From positions 620,001 to 684,000 of the forward strand of contig NZ_NESL01000002.1 in NCBI RefSeq assembly GCF_003063435.1: a stretch of DNA of 64,000 nt, written 5' to 3'. The position numbers and the translations under genes were made by a program. The notes below the pieces were generated by a model. The model was not told the origin of the DNA. It worked only from the letters and a program-made list of their open reading frames with translations, and made no database searches. How positions within the stretch are numbered: position 1 is the first letter of the stretch; each line of letters opens with the position of its first letter. The DNA comes from Limnohabitans sp. 2KL-1 (GTDB lineage Bacteria; Pseudomonadota; Gammaproteobacteria; Burkholderiales; Burkholderiaceae_C). Below, in pieces: positions 28,729-38,532 of this stretch.

Positions 28729-30828
28729 TCAAATCAACTGCAGGCTGCCGGGCACGATTTTGGCGCCGAAGTCCCGCACCATGGCCTGCACCAGAGGGTC
28801 GTTCTGGATCAACGCTTGTGCAGCCAGCATTTTTTCGGCCGCCTTCACCGCCAGACGCTTGGCGGGACTGTCGGTGACCGGGCCGATTTCAATCTGCAGT
28901 TTGACATCACCGTGCCCTGCGGCCTGCAAAGCGGCCTGCAAACGATCGCGGCTGGCTGGGTGATTCAAGGTCTCGCGCTCCACACGCAACTGCCATTGGT
29001 CGGCATCGCGTGCCAGCAGTTGCGACTGCAGGGCCAGTTCACGCACCAGCGCGGTGATGACCTCCTGGGCCATCAGGCCTTGCACCACATCCAGCCAGAC
29101 ATCGCCTTGCGGCGTGGCCTGAACAGCGGCGGGGCCGGCAGCATGGGGGACATCTGCCCGCAAGGAGGGCGCAGCGACCTCGCGCACCGGCAAAGAACGC
29201 AAAGCAGGTGGCGGCGGCGGCGACCCCAAGGACCCAAGCTCAGGCTCATGCTCTGGCACATGCTTTGCCTCGTTTGAGACGGACGCATTGCCATCGCTGT
29301 AGTCGGTGGTGTCAGGCCAGTCTTGCCAAGGCGGGGGCTCGTCATGCGAGGCTGAGGCACCCGGATGGGCGACAGACTGGCCCTGGCCTTGCGCCCTGCT
29401 TGGGGCTGGGGCTTGCACAGTCTGCGCAGCAACAGCCTCGTCAGCTTGAGAAAGGACCGACTCACACATTGGCGGTTCGGGTTGGCCAGGCGGCGGAGAC
29501 AAAGCAGCGCCTGAGTCGCGCTGCACGGCATGGGGCGCACTGGGTGGGGTTGCGCGGCTCTGTGCAAGGGACGCGTCCGCCACCGGCTGAATGGTCACAG
29601 GGGCCGGAGCCAACACGGCCGCGCGAGCGGGGGTCGCCGGGACAGAAACGGATGTCGGCGAAAGCGCTGCAGCAGCGTCAGCTACCGGTGCGCTGATTCG
29701 CGGGCTTTTTTTTTCAGCCGCCCCGGACTGGGGTTTGAACGCCAGCAAGCGCAGCAGCACCATGGTCAGCGCCGCATATTCGTCGGGTGCCAGGCCCAGT
29801 TCGGTGCGCCCATGCAAACACAGGCTGTACAGCAACTGGGTTTCCTCCGCTGGCATGGCAGCGGCCAGATCAGCCAAGCCCTGGGTGTCAGGGTCATCAC
29901 CGTCTTGCGCCATGCTGGGCACCATCTGCATGACGGCCATGCGTTGCAGCAGCATGGCCATGTCTTCCAGCGTGGCGGCGGCCGACACGCCTTGCAGACG
30001 CAAGGCGTTGACCTGCGCCACCACGGTGGCACCATCGCCGTCGGTCAAAGCGCGAATCATTTGCAGCACATGGCTGCGGTCCACACTGCCCAACATCTGG
30101 CGCACGCCCGCTTCTTGCAACTGCCCATTGCCAAAGGCAATGGCTTGGTCGGTCAAACTCAACGCATCGCGCATGGAGCCGCGTGCAGCGCGGGCCAACA
30201 GACGCAAAGCCAGCGGCTCTGCACTGAGCTGCTCGGCGGCCAGTACCTGGGTCAGGTGTTCAAACACCGTCTCGGGGGCCATCGGGCGCAAATTGAATTG
30301 CAGGCAACGCGACAGCACGGTGACCGGCACTTTTTGCGGGTCGGTCGTAGCCAGCACGAATTTCAAATATTCAGGGGGTTCTTCGAGCGTCTTCAACATC
30401 GCGTTGAACGCGGTGTTGGTCAGCATGTGCACCTCGTCGATCATGAAGACCTTGAAGCGACCTTGCACCGGCTTGTAAACCGCCTGCTCCAGCAGGCTCT
30501 GCACCTCGTCCACACCCCGGTTCGAGGCCGCGTCCAGCTCGGTGTAGTCCACAAAACGCCCGGCATCGATGTCGCGGCAGGCCTGGCACACGCCACACGG
30601 CTCGGCAGTGATGCCGCCTTGCCCGTCTGCACCCTGGCAGTTGAGCGACTTGGCCAAAATGCGGGACACGGTGGTTTTACCCACCCCCCGTGTGCCCGTG
30701 AACAAATAAGCGTGGTGCAGTCGTTGCTGCACCAAAGCGTTGGTCAAGGCCTGAACCACGTGCTCCTGCCCCACCATTTCGGTGAAATTGCGGGGGCGGT
30801 ATTTGCGCGCGAGAACAAGGTAAGACAT
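28729..30828 (-). CDS. dnaX: DNA polymerase III subunits gamma and tau
   Basis: Clamp-loader ATPase; the full-length tau form also tethers polymerase cores and helicase. In the 699-residue product, residues 45-52 are the Walker A GTRGVGKT, Cys64, Cys78, Cys81 and Cys84 form the zinc site, and FKVFMIDEVHMLTNTAFNAMLKTLEEPP is the Walker B/sensor region. A long Pro/Ala-rich linker (about residues 375-560) leads to the C-terminal tau-specific region. A run of nine A bases sits at codons 372-375, exactly at the junction of the ATPase/collar part and the linker, and could give a short gamma form by slippage. Confidence 0.95.
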   Translation of the reverse strand: MSYLVLARKYRPRNFTEMVGQEHVVQALTNALVQQRLHHAYLFTGTRGVGKTTVSRILAKSLNCQGADGQGGITAEPCGVCQACRDIDAGRFVDYTELDAASNRGVDEVQSLLEQAVYKPVQGRFKVFMIDEVHMLTNTAFNAMLKTLEEPPEYLKFVLATTDPQKVPVTVLSRCLQFNLRPMAPETVFEHLTQVLAAEQLSAEPLALRLLARAARGSMRDALSLTDQAIAFGNGQLQEAGVRQMLGSVDRSHVLQMIRALTDGDGATVVAQVNALRLQGVSAAATLEDMAMLLQRMAVMQMVPSMAQDGDDPDTQGLADLAAAMPAEETQLLYSLCLHGRTELGLAPDEYAALTMVLLRLLAFKPQSGAAEKKSPRISAPVADAAAALSPTSVSVPATPARAAVLAPAPVTIQPVADASLAQSRATPPSAPHAVQRDSGAALSPPPGQPEPPMCESVLSQADEAVAAQTVQAPAPSRAQGQGQSVAHPGASASHDEPPPWQDWPDTTDYSDGNASVSNEAKHVPEHEPELGSLGSPPPPPALRSLPVREVAAPSLRADVPHAAGPAAVQATPQGDVWLDVVQGLMAQEVITALVRELALQSQLLARDADQWQLRVERETLNHPASRDRLQAALQAAGHGDVKLQIEIGPVTDSPAKRLAVKAAEKMLAAQALIQNDPLVQAMVRDFGAKIVPGSLQLI
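29706..29714 (-). other. A9 slippery run in dnaX, possible gamma-subunit frameshift site
   Basis: On the coding (minus) strand the sequence is G-AAAAAAAAA-GC, read as GAA AAA AAA AGC (Glu372, Lys373, Lys374, Ser375). Shifting by -1 leads to a TGA after about ten codons; shifting by +1 leads to TAG after about eight. Either way a product near 383 residues results, containing the ATPase and collar but not tau. E. coli dnaX uses A AAA AAG; Thermus uses an A9 run. Function here is inferred from position and stops. Confidence 0.55.
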
Positions 30829-30977
30829 GGGGCCTGATTCTATCGGGCTCAGAAGGCAGTCCTTGGCGTCGTTTGAGATGACCGCAAAGCCATGTCTGCC
30901 CAGGTGAGGGTGCGGGGATGAACGGGGCCAAAACAGGAAAAAACCGGTAGAGCGCCAAAAGCCGATACAAGCTCGCC

Positions 30978-30983
30978 TACAAT
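30978..30983 (+). promoter_or_regulatory. -10 element for the SRP RNA gene
   Basis: TACAAT lies seven bases before the predicted 5' end of the SRP RNA, the correct distance for a sigma-70 -10 box. No good -35 box is seen at the expected position. Confidence 0.5.
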
Positions 30984-30990
30984 CGTACCC

Positions 30991-31084
30991 GACGGGCCTT
31001 CCCGCATGGTGAAGCGGCCAACCGGGTCAGGTGGGGAACCAAGCAGCCCTAACTGTGAATCCAGTGCCGGGGTCAAGGCTCGTC
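30991..31084 (+). ncRNA. ffs: Signal recognition particle RNA, bacterial small type (4.5S)
   Basis: The conserved domain IV core is present: GGGTCAGGTGGGGAACCAAG followed by CAGCCC, which matches the Ffh-binding apical loop and internal loops of bacterial SRP RNA. The termini pair (GACGGGCCTT with AAGGCTCGTC, one G-U), giving a single long hairpin of about 94 nt, the usual size. It acts with Ffh in co-translational membrane targeting. It is divergent from dnaX, a common neighbour. Confidence 0.88.
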
Positions 31085-31362
31085 ACCTTTTCGACACAAC
31101 AGTGTCCCCTCACGGCTCTCCGAGGCATCGTGCCCTCACTGCCTCGGTCACATCCGCCCCACTCCCCCCACCCCTTTCAACAGGCAGTACACCGCCAGCC
31201 AGCCGTCATTCAGTCTGGATGTTGGGTCGCAGCAATCTGCACATCGACCAACGGTCTCTCGACCGCCGGGCATTTGTTTGGCCATGGTGGGGCAATTCAT
31301 GAGAAAATGCCGCCTTCGCCACCGTGATCGTGCGGTGGCTCACCCGGTTCTTCACACAATTT

Positions 31363-32319
31363 ATGTCGTCCAATCTCCACCCCATGCTCAACGTGGCCAT
31401 CAAGGCTGCGCGCGCCGCTGGCGCCATCATCAACCGTGCCGCGCTCGACGTTGAGGCGGTTCGCATTTCGCAAAAGCAAGTCAACGACTTTGTGACCGAA
31501 ATCGACCATGCGAGTGAAAAAGTCATCATCGACACCCTGCTGACGGCCTACCCCGACCACGGCATCCTGGCCGAAGAATCGGGCAGCACGCACGGCAACC
31601 CCCTCGCTGACCACATCTGGATCATCGACCCCTTGGACGGCACGACCAACTTCATCCACGGCTTCCCTGTTTACTGCGTGAGCATTGCCCTGCAAGTGCG
31701 CGGCAAGATCGAGCAAGCCGTCATTTACGACCCCACCCGCAACGACCTGTTCACCGCCACCAAAGGCCGTGGCGCGTTCATGAACGACCGCCGCCTGCGC
31801 GTAAGCAAGCGCATCCGCTTGCAGGAATGCATCATTTCCACGGGCTTCCCTTTCCGCAAGGGCGACAACTTCAACCAGTACTTGCGCATGATGGGCGATG
31901 TGATGCAACGCACCGCTGGCCTGCGCCGCCCCGGCTCTGCTGCTTTGGACTTGGCCTACGTGGCCGCAGGTTTCACCGACGGTTTCTTTGAAACCGGTCT
32001 GTCGCCTTGGGACGTGGCCGCAGGATCTTTGTTGGTCAGCGAAGCCGGTGGCCTGATTGGCAATTTCACGGGCGAGTCCGACTTTTTGGAACAAAAAGAA
32101 TGCCTGGCCGGTGCGCCCCGCATTTATGGCCAGTTGGTCAGTATCTTGGGCAAGTTCAGTAAATTTGCCAGCGCGGGCGACAAGGCTGCGGTGCGCACTG
32201 CTGTGGACACCCTGAGCCGCGAGCGCACATCCGACGCACACGATCCGGACGACGAAACTCAGGACACCGCGGCTACGGCCAGTGATGAAAACGACGAGCG
32301 CAAAGACGCTCCGTTTTGA
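31363..32319 (+). CDS. suhB: Inositol monophosphatase family protein (SuhB-like)
   Basis: A Mg2+-dependent phosphatase of the IMPase family; E. coli SuhB also binds RNA polymerase in rRNA antitermination complexes. Metal-site motifs are intact: ILAEESGS, WIIDPLDGTTNFIHGFP and GLSPWDVAAGSLLVSEAGG. The core ends near residue 270. The remaining 45 or so residues are an acidic, disordered-looking tail rich in Asp, Glu and Thr, not present in E. coli SuhB (267 residues). The frame opens at 31324, but ATG 31363 matches the family start. The 278 bases between the SRP RNA and this gene show no other gene. Confidence 0.92.
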   Translation: MSSNLHPMLNVAIKAARAAGAIINRAALDVEAVRISQKQVNDFVTEIDHASEKVIIDTLLTAYPDHGILAEESGSTHGNPLADHIWIIDPLDGTTNFIHGFPVYCVSIALQVRGKIEQAVIYDPTRNDLFTATKGRGAFMNDRRLRVSKRIRLQECIISTGFPFRKGDNFNQYLRMMGDVMQRTAGLRRPGSAALDLAYVAAGFTDGFFETGLSPWDVAAGSLLVSEAGGLIGNFTGESDFLEQKECLAGAPRIYGQLVSILGKFSKFASAGDKAAVRTAVDTLSRERTSDAHDPDDETQDTAATASDENDERKDAPF

Positions 32320-32374
32320 GCAGGTGATGGAGCGCAGCGCCAGGCCTGCCTCCCCTTCAACGGATTGAGGCCTT

Positions 32375-32404
32375 CCCAAAGCATGGATCTTGTGATGCTT
32401 TGGG
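32375..32404. terminator. Hairpin between convergent suhB and CNNM genes
   Basis: Perfect 10-bp inverted repeat CCCAAAGCAT/ATGCTTTGGG with a 10-base loop between two converging genes. No long T tract follows on either strand, so efficiency is uncertain. Confidence 0.55.
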
Positions 32405-32432
32405 CTGACCTACGGGTCAACCGCTGCATCCA

Positions 32433-33785
32433 CTAACCACGGTCCAGGTGGTCAAACACATCAGCCCCTGCGTTCTTGGCTGATTCAGCCCCGTCATCGG
32501 CAGACGGCAGACGGGCCGCCAGAACCTTGTCGATGGCACGTCCGTCCATGTCCACGATCTCCAGCTTCCAGCCCTCCCACTCCACCACATCGGCCACTTT
32601 GGGCAAAGTGCCGGTCAGCAGCATGATCATGCCGCTCAGGGTGTGGTAGCGTCCCCGTTCTTCCTCGGGCACAGCATCCAGGTTCAATCGGTCCTTGAGT
32701 TCGGGCACAGGAATGTGTCCGTCAAGCAGCCAGCTTCCATCGTCGCGTTGAACGGCCCATGAAGTCTCCGGGTCACGCGGTTGGAACTCGCCCGTGATGG
32801 CCTCGATCAGATCCTGCAGCGTGATGATGCCCTGCACCTCGCCGTACTCGTCGATGACAAAAGCCATGTGCACATCGGACAGCCTGAAGTTGTCCAGCAA
32901 CTCCATGCCGGTGATGGTTTCAGGCACGTACAAAGGCATTTGCAGCGATTGCTCACGCAATGACTGGGACTTGTCTTTCAGCGCCCGGGCCAGCCACTGG
33001 CGGGCATTGATCACGCCCAGAATGTTCTCAATGCCGTTTTGAACCACCGGGAAACGGGCATGGTCCGATTCCTCGATGCGCTGGAGACTCTCTTCAAACG
33101 AATCATCCACATCGAGGCACACGATGTCGGCACGCGGCACCATGAGCGAGCCGATTTGCCGGTCATCAAGACGGAACACGTTGCGCACCATGGTGTGTTC
33201 GTGCGACTCGATCACGCCCGCAGAAGTGCCTTCCACCAGCATGGCGTGAATTTCCTCCTCGGTCACGGGCGTGCCTTTGGTTTCCTTCACGCCCATCAGG
33301 CGCAGCAAAGCGCGGGTCGATGTCGACAGCAAAATCACAAACGGCTTGGTGGCCAGCGCCAGAAAATTGATGGGCCTGGCCACCAGGCGGGCAAAGGTTT
33401 CCGGATAAGACTGCCCGATGCGTTTGGGCACCAATTCGCCCACGACGATGGAAAAATACGTGATGGTGAGCACCACAATGGCTGTGGAGGCAAAACTGGC
33501 ATAGACCTCTGCAATGCCCAAAGACACGAGCCACAGGGCCATGGGCGCCGCCAATGCGGCCTCGCCCACAATGCCGTTCAGCACACCAATAGAGGTGATG
33601 CCAATCTGGATGGTGGACAAAAAGCGCGTGGGGTCTTCCCCCAATTTGACCGCCGCTGCTGCACCGCTGTCGCCCTCATCCACCAACTTCTGAAGTCTGG
33701 CTTTTCTGGCTGTGACCAAGGCAATCTCGGACATGGCAAAAACACCGTTCAGGCAGATAAGGGCAAAAAGTATCGCTATTTCCAT
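32433..33785 (-). CDS. CNNM/CorC-HlyC family membrane protein with CBS domains
   Basis: A 450-residue protein of the hemolysin-C/CorB type. The N-terminal DUF21/CNNM domain has four hydrophobic segments (starting IAILFALICLNGVFAMSEIALV), then paired CBS domains (MVPRADIVCLDVDDSFEESLQRI and VPETITGMELLDNFRLSDVHMAFVIDEYGEVQGIITLQDLIEAI), and a C-terminal CorC_HlyC domain with WLLDGHIPVPELKDRL. CNNM relatives are linked to Mg2+/Co2+ transport; haemolysis is a historical label. The start ATG at 33785 is directly before the first helix. Confidence 0.9.
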   Translation of the reverse strand: MEIAILFALICLNGVFAMSEIALVTARKARLQKLVDEGDSGAAAAVKLGEDPTRFLSTIQIGITSIGVLNGIVGEAALAAPMALWLVSLGIAEVYASFASTAIVVLTITYFSIVVGELVPKRIGQSYPETFARLVARPINFLALATKPFVILLSTSTRALLRLMGVKETKGTPVTEEEIHAMLVEGTSAGVIESHEHTMVRNVFRLDDRQIGSLMVPRADIVCLDVDDSFEESLQRIEESDHARFPVVQNGIENILGVINARQWLARALKDKSQSLREQSLQMPLYVPETITGMELLDNFRLSDVHMAFVIDEYGEVQGIITLQDLIEAITGEFQPRDPETSWAVQRDDGSWLLDGHIPVPELKDRLNLDAVPEEERGRYHTLSGMIMLLTGTLPKVADVVEWEGWKLEIVDMDGRAIDKVLAARLPSADDGAESAKNAGADVFDHLDRG

Positions 33786-34093
33786 ACAAGGGGCTCAGCA
33801 GAGCCCTCAAAGTTAAGTTGAGGTATTGTAAAGATGTGTGTCATCTTCCCCGCTTGGAACACCGGACTGAGCCCATCCACTGTGCCTGCGGGCAGTGCAT
33901 GCCCGCGCAGACGGATGAACATGGCCAAGGATCCGATCCACTCCGGGCTGGGTCTGCGCTCTAAATAAAATCCGGGCACGTCCAATAAGTGCTTGGTATT
34001 TCAAGATAATTTCTCAATGCACCCTGGTCAGATTCCCACCACGAGCACCGCCGCTGAATTCGGTGACTTTTTTCCAAATCGGCCCCGTCATTG
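33786..34093. other. Intergenic region between the CNNM gene and mutS
   Basis: About 308 bases without a supported gene. It holds a GCGGGCA/TGCCCGC hairpin (33888-33906, 5-base loop) and a GATAAT (34005-34010) that could be the mutS -10 box, though no matching -35 box is seen. Both flanking genes are read outward, so promoters for each must be here. Confidence 0.4.
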
Positions 34094-36757
34094 ATGCCCA
34101 AAGACACGTCTTCTGCCGCCCCCAGCCCTGCGGACTATTCCGCCCACACGCCGATGATGGCCCAGTACCTGGGCATCAAGGCGGAGTTCCCTGACACGCT
34201 GGTGTTCTACCGCATGGGCGACTTTTACGAGTTGTTCTTTGCCGACGCCGAAAAAGCCTCTGGCCTGCTCGACATCACCTTGACGCGCCGTGGCCAGTCC
34301 GCTGGCCAACCGGTGGTCATGGCGGGCGTGCCCTTTCATTCGGTTGAAACTTACCTGGCCCGGCTGATCAAGTTGGGCGAATCGGTGGCCCTGTGTGAAC
34401 AGGTGGGCGACGTGGCCACGGCCAAAGGCCCCGTCGAGCGCAAAGTGGTGCGCGTGGTCACCCCCGGCACGCTCACCGACACCGAGCTGCTGCCCGACAA
34501 GAGCGAAGCGATTTTGCTGGCCGTACACCAAGCGGCAAAAAACCGCTGCGGCCTGGCGTGGCTCAGCGTCACGCAAGGTGTGGTGCACCTGGCCGAATGC
34601 GCTCAAGACGAGCTGGCCGACTGGGTCGACCGCATCAGCCCCAGCGAGTTGCTGGCCAGCGCGGGCATGACCCCCACGTTTGAGCAAAAACTGCGCTCCC
34701 TCAAAACCACGGGGCGTGGCAGCTGGGCGCTGGCGCTACGGCCCGACTTTCAGTTTGACGCGGGCCTGGGCCAGCGCAAGCTGCTGGAACAACTGCAAGC
34801 CGCGTCGCTCGCTGCCTGGAGCGCCGATGCCCTGGCTGACGCGCACGCTGCCGCCGCCGCGCTTCTCACCTACGCCGAACACACGCAAGGCCGCAGCCTG
34901 CCGCATGTGCAGCGGGTGCAAGTGCAGCGCTCGGACGCACTCATTGACCTGCCCGCCAGCACCCGCCGCAACCTGGAGCTGACGCAAACCCTGCGCGGGG
35001 AAAGCGCTTCGGATTCGCCCACGCTGTTTGCCCTGCTCGACACCTGCATGACCGGCATGGGCAGCCGCCTGCTCAAAAGCTGGCTGCTCAGCCCGCCGCG
35101 AGACCGCCAAGTGGCGCAACAGCGCCTGCAAGCCCAAGCCGTGTTGCGTGGCGACAGCGGTGCCGGTGCTTGGAGCAGCCTGCGCGAACAACTCAAAGGC
35201 GCAAGCGATGTGGAGCGCATCACCGCCCGCACCGCATTGCGCCAAGTGCGCCCGCGCGAGCTGGTGGCGCTGCGCCACGCGCTGGCGCGTGCCGCTTCGC
35301 TGTCGGTGCAATTGCAAGCTCTGCAACCTGAAACAGGCACGCTGTTGGCCGGCATGGCCCGCTGGCTCACGCCACCCACGCATTGCGCAGAGCTGCTGCA
35401 AATGGCCTTGCTCGAAGAGCCCGCTGCGCTGGTGCGTGATGGCGGCGTGATCGCCGACGGCCTGGACCCCGAGCTGGACGAGTTACGTGGCATCCAAACC
35501 AACTGCGACGCCTTTTTGCTCGACCTGGAAACCCGCGAAAAAGAACGCACAGGCATTGCCAACCTGCGCGTGCAGTTCAACAAGGTGCACGGCTTTTACA
35601 TCGAGGTCACGCAAGGGCAGCTCGACAAAGTGCCCGATGACTACCGCCGCCGCCAGACCCTGAAAAACGCCGAGCGTTTCATCACGCCCGAGCTCAAAAC
35701 CTTTGAAGACAAGGCCCTGTCGGCGCAAGAACGCGCCTTGGCCCGCGAGAAGTGGTTGTATGAAGGCCTGCTCGACCAGTTGCAGCCCTATGTGCCCGCG
35801 CTCACCGAATTGGCGCAGGCCATGGCATCGCTCGACGTGCTGTGCGCCCTGACCGAGCGTTCGCTCACCCTGAATTGGTGCACGCCCGAATTCACCAAAG
35901 AGCCCTGCATCGAAATCCGCCAAGGCCGTCACCCGGTGGTTGAGGCGCGCCTGGCCGAGCTGTCCGGCGCCAGCTTCATCGCCAACGACACGGTGCTCGG
36001 CCCTCGCCAGCGCTTGCAAATCATCACCGGCCCCAACATGGGCGGTAAATCGACCTACATGCGGCAAGTGGCGTTGATCGTGCTTCTGGCCAGCATCGGC
36101 AGCCACGTGCCCGCCAGCCGCTGCCGCCTCGGCCCCATCGACGCCATCCACACCCGGATCGGCGCGGCCGATGACCTGGCCAATGCGCAATCCACCTTCA
36201 TGCTGGAGATGACCGAAGCCGCGCAAATTTTGCACAGCGCCACGCCGCACAGCCTGGTGCTGATGGATGAGATCGGGCGCGGCACATCGACCTTTGACGG
36301 CCTGGCCCTCGCCAGCGGCATCGCCACGCACCTGCACAACAAAACGCAAGCCTTTGCGCTGTTTGCCACGCACTACTTTGAGCTAACCGAGTTCCCGGCC
36401 ACGCACACGGCGGCGGTGAATATGCATGTGAGCGCGGCCGAATCGGGCGCGTCCATCGTCTTCTTACACGAGCTGCAACCCGGCCCCGCCAGCAAGAGTT
36501 ATGGCGTGCAAGTGGCCCGCTTGGCAGGCATGCCTGCGGCGGTGCTCAACCACGCACGGCACGCGCTCAGCGCCTTGGAAGCCGGGGCTACTGAAAGCCG
36601 CCAGCAGGTGGACCTGTTTGCCCCCCCGCCCGAAGCCGAAACCGCAGGCCCCTCACCAGTGGAAGCGGCGCTGGCCCAAATCAACCCCGATGCGCTCAGC
36701 CCCCGCGAAGCGCTCGACGCCCTGTATGCCTTGCAGCGTTTGCTGCCCAAAAATTAA
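34094..36757 (+). CDS. mutS: DNA mismatch repair protein MutS
   Basis: Recognises mismatches and signals through MutL. The 887-residue protein has the N-terminal mismatch-binding motif ([12 protein letters not shown], with Phe and Glu of FxE), the connector, core and clamp domains, and a C-terminal ABC ATPase with Walker [31 protein letters not shown] and [13 protein letters not shown] precedes the ATG by one codon; I use the ATG at 34094. Length and all motifs indicate an intact gene. Confidence 0.97.
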   Translation: MPKDTSSAAPSPADYSAHTPMMAQYLGIKAEFPDTLVFYRMGDFYELFFADAEKASGLLDITLTRRGQSAGQPVVMAGVPFHSVETYLARLIKLGESVALCEQVGDVATAKGPVERKVVRVVTPGTLTDTELLPDKSEAILLAVHQAAKNRCGLAWLSVTQGVVHLAECAQDELADWVDRISPSELLASAGMTPTFEQKLRSLKTTGRGSWALALRPDFQFDAGLGQRKLLEQLQAASLAAWSADALADAHAAAAALLTYAEHTQGRSLPHVQRVQVQRSDALIDLPASTRRNLELTQTLRGESASDSPTLFALLDTCMTGMGSRLLKSWLLSPPRDRQVAQQRLQAQAVLRGDSGAGAWSSLREQLKGASDVERITARTALRQVRPRELVALRHALARAASLSVQLQALQPETGTLLAGMARWLTPPTHCAELLQMALLEEPAALVRDGGVIADGLDPELDELRGIQTNCDAFLLDLETREKERTGIANLRVQFNKVHGFYIEVTQGQLDKVPDDYRRRQTLKNAERFITPELKTFEDKALSAQERALAREKWLYEGLLDQLQPYVPALTELAQAMASLDVLCALTERSLTLNWCTPEFTKEPCIEIRQGRHPVVEARLAELSGASFIANDTVLGPRQRLQIITGPNMGGKSTYMRQVALIVLLASIGSHVPASRCRLGPIDAIHTRIGAADDLANAQSTFMLEMTEAAQILHSATPHSLVLMDEIGRGTSTFDGLALASGIATHLHNKTQAFALFATHYFELTEFPATHTAAVNMHVSAAESGASIVFLHELQPGPASKSYGVQVARLAGMPAAVLNHARHALSALEAGATESRQQVDLFAPPPEAETAGPSPVEAALAQINPDALSPREALDALYALQRLLPKN

Positions 36758-36771
36758 CCCGAAGTTGACAC

Positions 36772-37599
36772 ATGACTTATTGCGTTGCCGTCAAAACCCG
36801 CGCCGGTCTGGTTTTTTTGTCCGATTCCCGCACCAATGCAGGCTTGGACCAGATCAGCACCTTCCGCAAAATGATCGTCTATGAAAAAGCAGGCGACCGC
36901 TTCATGGCCTTGCTGTCCGCAGGCAACCTGAGCATTTCGCAGTCTGTGCGCGAAGTGCTGCAAATCGAAAAACTGGTGGAGCCCGGCCAGGACGAACCGC
37001 TGACCATCTGGAACGCCAAGAGCATGTTCGACGCCACCCGCGTGCTGGGTGCGGCCGTGCGCCGGGTGTACGAGCGCGATGCAGCCGCCCTCAAGGCTTC
37101 GGGCGTGGAATTCAACGTGTCCATGATTTTTGGTGGCCAAATCGGCGGCGAAGGCATGCGCCTGTTCCAGGTGTATTCGCCCGGCAACTTCATCGAAGCC
37201 ACCGATGAGACGCCCTACTTCCAGATTGGCGAATCCAAATACGGCAAGCCCGTGCTCGACCGCGTCATCACCCCCGACACCCCGCTGGACGAAGCGGCCA
37301 AATGCGCGCTGGTGTCGATGGACTCCACCCTCAAATCCAACCTGTCGGTCGGCCTGCCGCTGGACATGGTGGTCTACAAAGCGGGCAGCCTGCACACCGA
37401 CCGCATCATGTGCATCGACGAGCACAACCCCTACTTCCAAATGCTGCGCTCCAGCTGGGGCGACAAGCTGCGCCAGATGTTCGACAGCATCGAAGACCCG
37501 ATGTGGAACGGCGGCGCAACCGACATCCCGCTCATGGTGCCGCCCACACGCAACGCCCTGCTCAAGAAGATCACCACCCCAGACGAGAAACTGATCTGA
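36772..37599 (+). CDS. Proteasome-type peptidase (Anbu-like)
   Basis: A 275-residue Ntn-hydrolase resembling the bacterial proteasome homologue Anbu. It starts MTYCVAVKTRAGLVFLSDSRTNAGLDQI; in Anbu the Thr after the initiator Met is the proposed nucleophile and here Thr2 is present, as is the SDSRTNAG motif and a central Gly-rich strand (LLSAGNLSISQSV). In many genomes Anbu is encoded with an alpha-E protein, a transglutaminase-like protein and an ATP-grasp protein; none of these is nearby. It follows mutS by 14 bases, so co-transcription is likely. Substrates are unknown. Confidence 0.85.
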   Translation: MTYCVAVKTRAGLVFLSDSRTNAGLDQISTFRKMIVYEKAGDRFMALLSAGNLSISQSVREVLQIEKLVEPGQDEPLTIWNAKSMFDATRVLGAAVRRVYERDAAALKASGVEFNVSMIFGGQIGGEGMRLFQVYSPGNFIEATDETPYFQIGESKYGKPVLDRVITPDTPLDEAAKCALVSMDSTLKSNLSVGLPLDMVVYKAGSLHTDRIMCIDEHNPYFQMLRSSWGDKLRQMFDSIEDPMWNGGATDIPLMVPPTRNALLKKITTPDEKLI

Positions 37600-37611
37600 T
37601 CGACTGCCTGC

Positions 37612-37688
37612 TTGTGGGAGCGAGCCCCTGCTCGCGAATGCCAGCACCGCCACCCTCTACATTCGGCCGCAGGGGCAGCCTCCCACAA
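37612..37688. repeat. REP/BIME-like inverted palindromic pair
   Basis: The segment begins TTGTGGGAGCGAGC and closes with CTCCCACAA, so its outer 9 bp form a perfect inverted repeat. Inside the left half is GCGAGCcccTGCTCGC, a small palindrome. This resembles the Pseudomonas REP pattern (GTGGGAGCGAGC...GCTCGCGA) in back-to-back arrangement. It sits between the stop of the Anbu gene and the next start. I see only this one copy in the window. Confidence 0.5.
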
Positions 37689-37728
37689 AGCCCAAACCTA
37701 GCACCGAACAACGGCACAACAGATCACC

Positions 37729-38532
37729 ATGAAACCTCGCATCATCTTCTCGCACGGCAACAGCTTTCCGGCCAGCACTTACAAGGTGATGCTCGACAAC
37801 CTGCGCCAGCGCGGCTTTCAGGTCGATGCGGTCGAGATGTATGGCCACGATCCGAAATACCCAGTCAGCAACAACTGGCCCCACCTGGTGGAGCAACTGG
37901 CTGACTTTGCGCGGGACAAACAAGGCACGGGCGAACCTGCCTTTCTGATCGGCCACTCGCTGGGCGGCATCTTGAGCCTGATGTGTGCGGCCCGCCACCC
38001 GGAGCTGGCACGTGGCGTGTTGCTGATCGACTCGCCCGTGCTGGGTGGATGGCGCGCTACCACAGTCGGTCTGGCCAAACGCACGCCGCTCATCGGTGCC
38101 CTGTCGCCCGGCCGCATCAGTCAAAAGCGCCGCAACCACTGGCCCGACGCTCAGGCTGCGCTGGAGAGCTTTGCGCACAAAAAGGCCTTTGCCCGTTGGG
38201 ACCCGCAGGTTTTGCGCGACTACATCGAACACGGCACACACGATGCACAAGGCCAGCGCGTGCTCAGCTTTGACCGCGACGTGGAAACCGCCATCTACAA
38301 CTGCCTGCCGCACAAGCTCGACAGCCTGCTCAAACGTCACCCGCTCAAATGCCCGGCAGCCTTCATCGGCGGCACGCACTCGGTCGAAATGCAGCAAGCG
38401 GGTAAAGAGTTGACCCACAAGGTGGTCAAGGGCCGCATCATGATGCTCGACGGCTCACACCTGTTCCCGATGGAAAAACCGCTAGCGACAGCGGCAGCGA
38501 TTGAAGCGTCACTGCGAAATATCGGGGCCTGA
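37729..38532 (+). CDS. Alpha/beta hydrolase
   Basis: A 267-residue alpha/beta-hydrolase. The nucleophile elbow FLIGHSLGGILSL carries the catalytic Ser; the oxyanion region is near IIFSHGNSFPASTYK; the C-terminal His is probably in MMLDGSHLFPMEKP. A late Asp/Glu acid is not certain. The substrate is unknown. The stop codon abuts the stop of the convergent uppP gene with no bases between. Confidence 0.85.
   Translation: MKPRIIFSHGNSFPASTYKVMLDNLRQRGFQVDAVEMYGHDPKYPVSNNWPHLVEQLADFARDKQGTGEPAFLIGHSLGGILSLMCAARHPELARGVLLIDSPVLGGWRATTVGLAKRTPLIGALSPGRISQKRRNHWPDAQAALESFAHKKAFARWDPQVLRDYIEHGTHDAQGQRVLSFDRDVETAIYNCLPHKLDSLLKRHPLKCPAAFIGGTHSVEMQQAGKELTHKVVKGRIMMLDGSHLFPMEKPLATAAAIEASLRNIGA

Noticed and set aside
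33982-34010. Full sigma-70 promoter for mutS
   Set aside because: GATAAT is present but nothing close to TTGACA lies at the proper distance.
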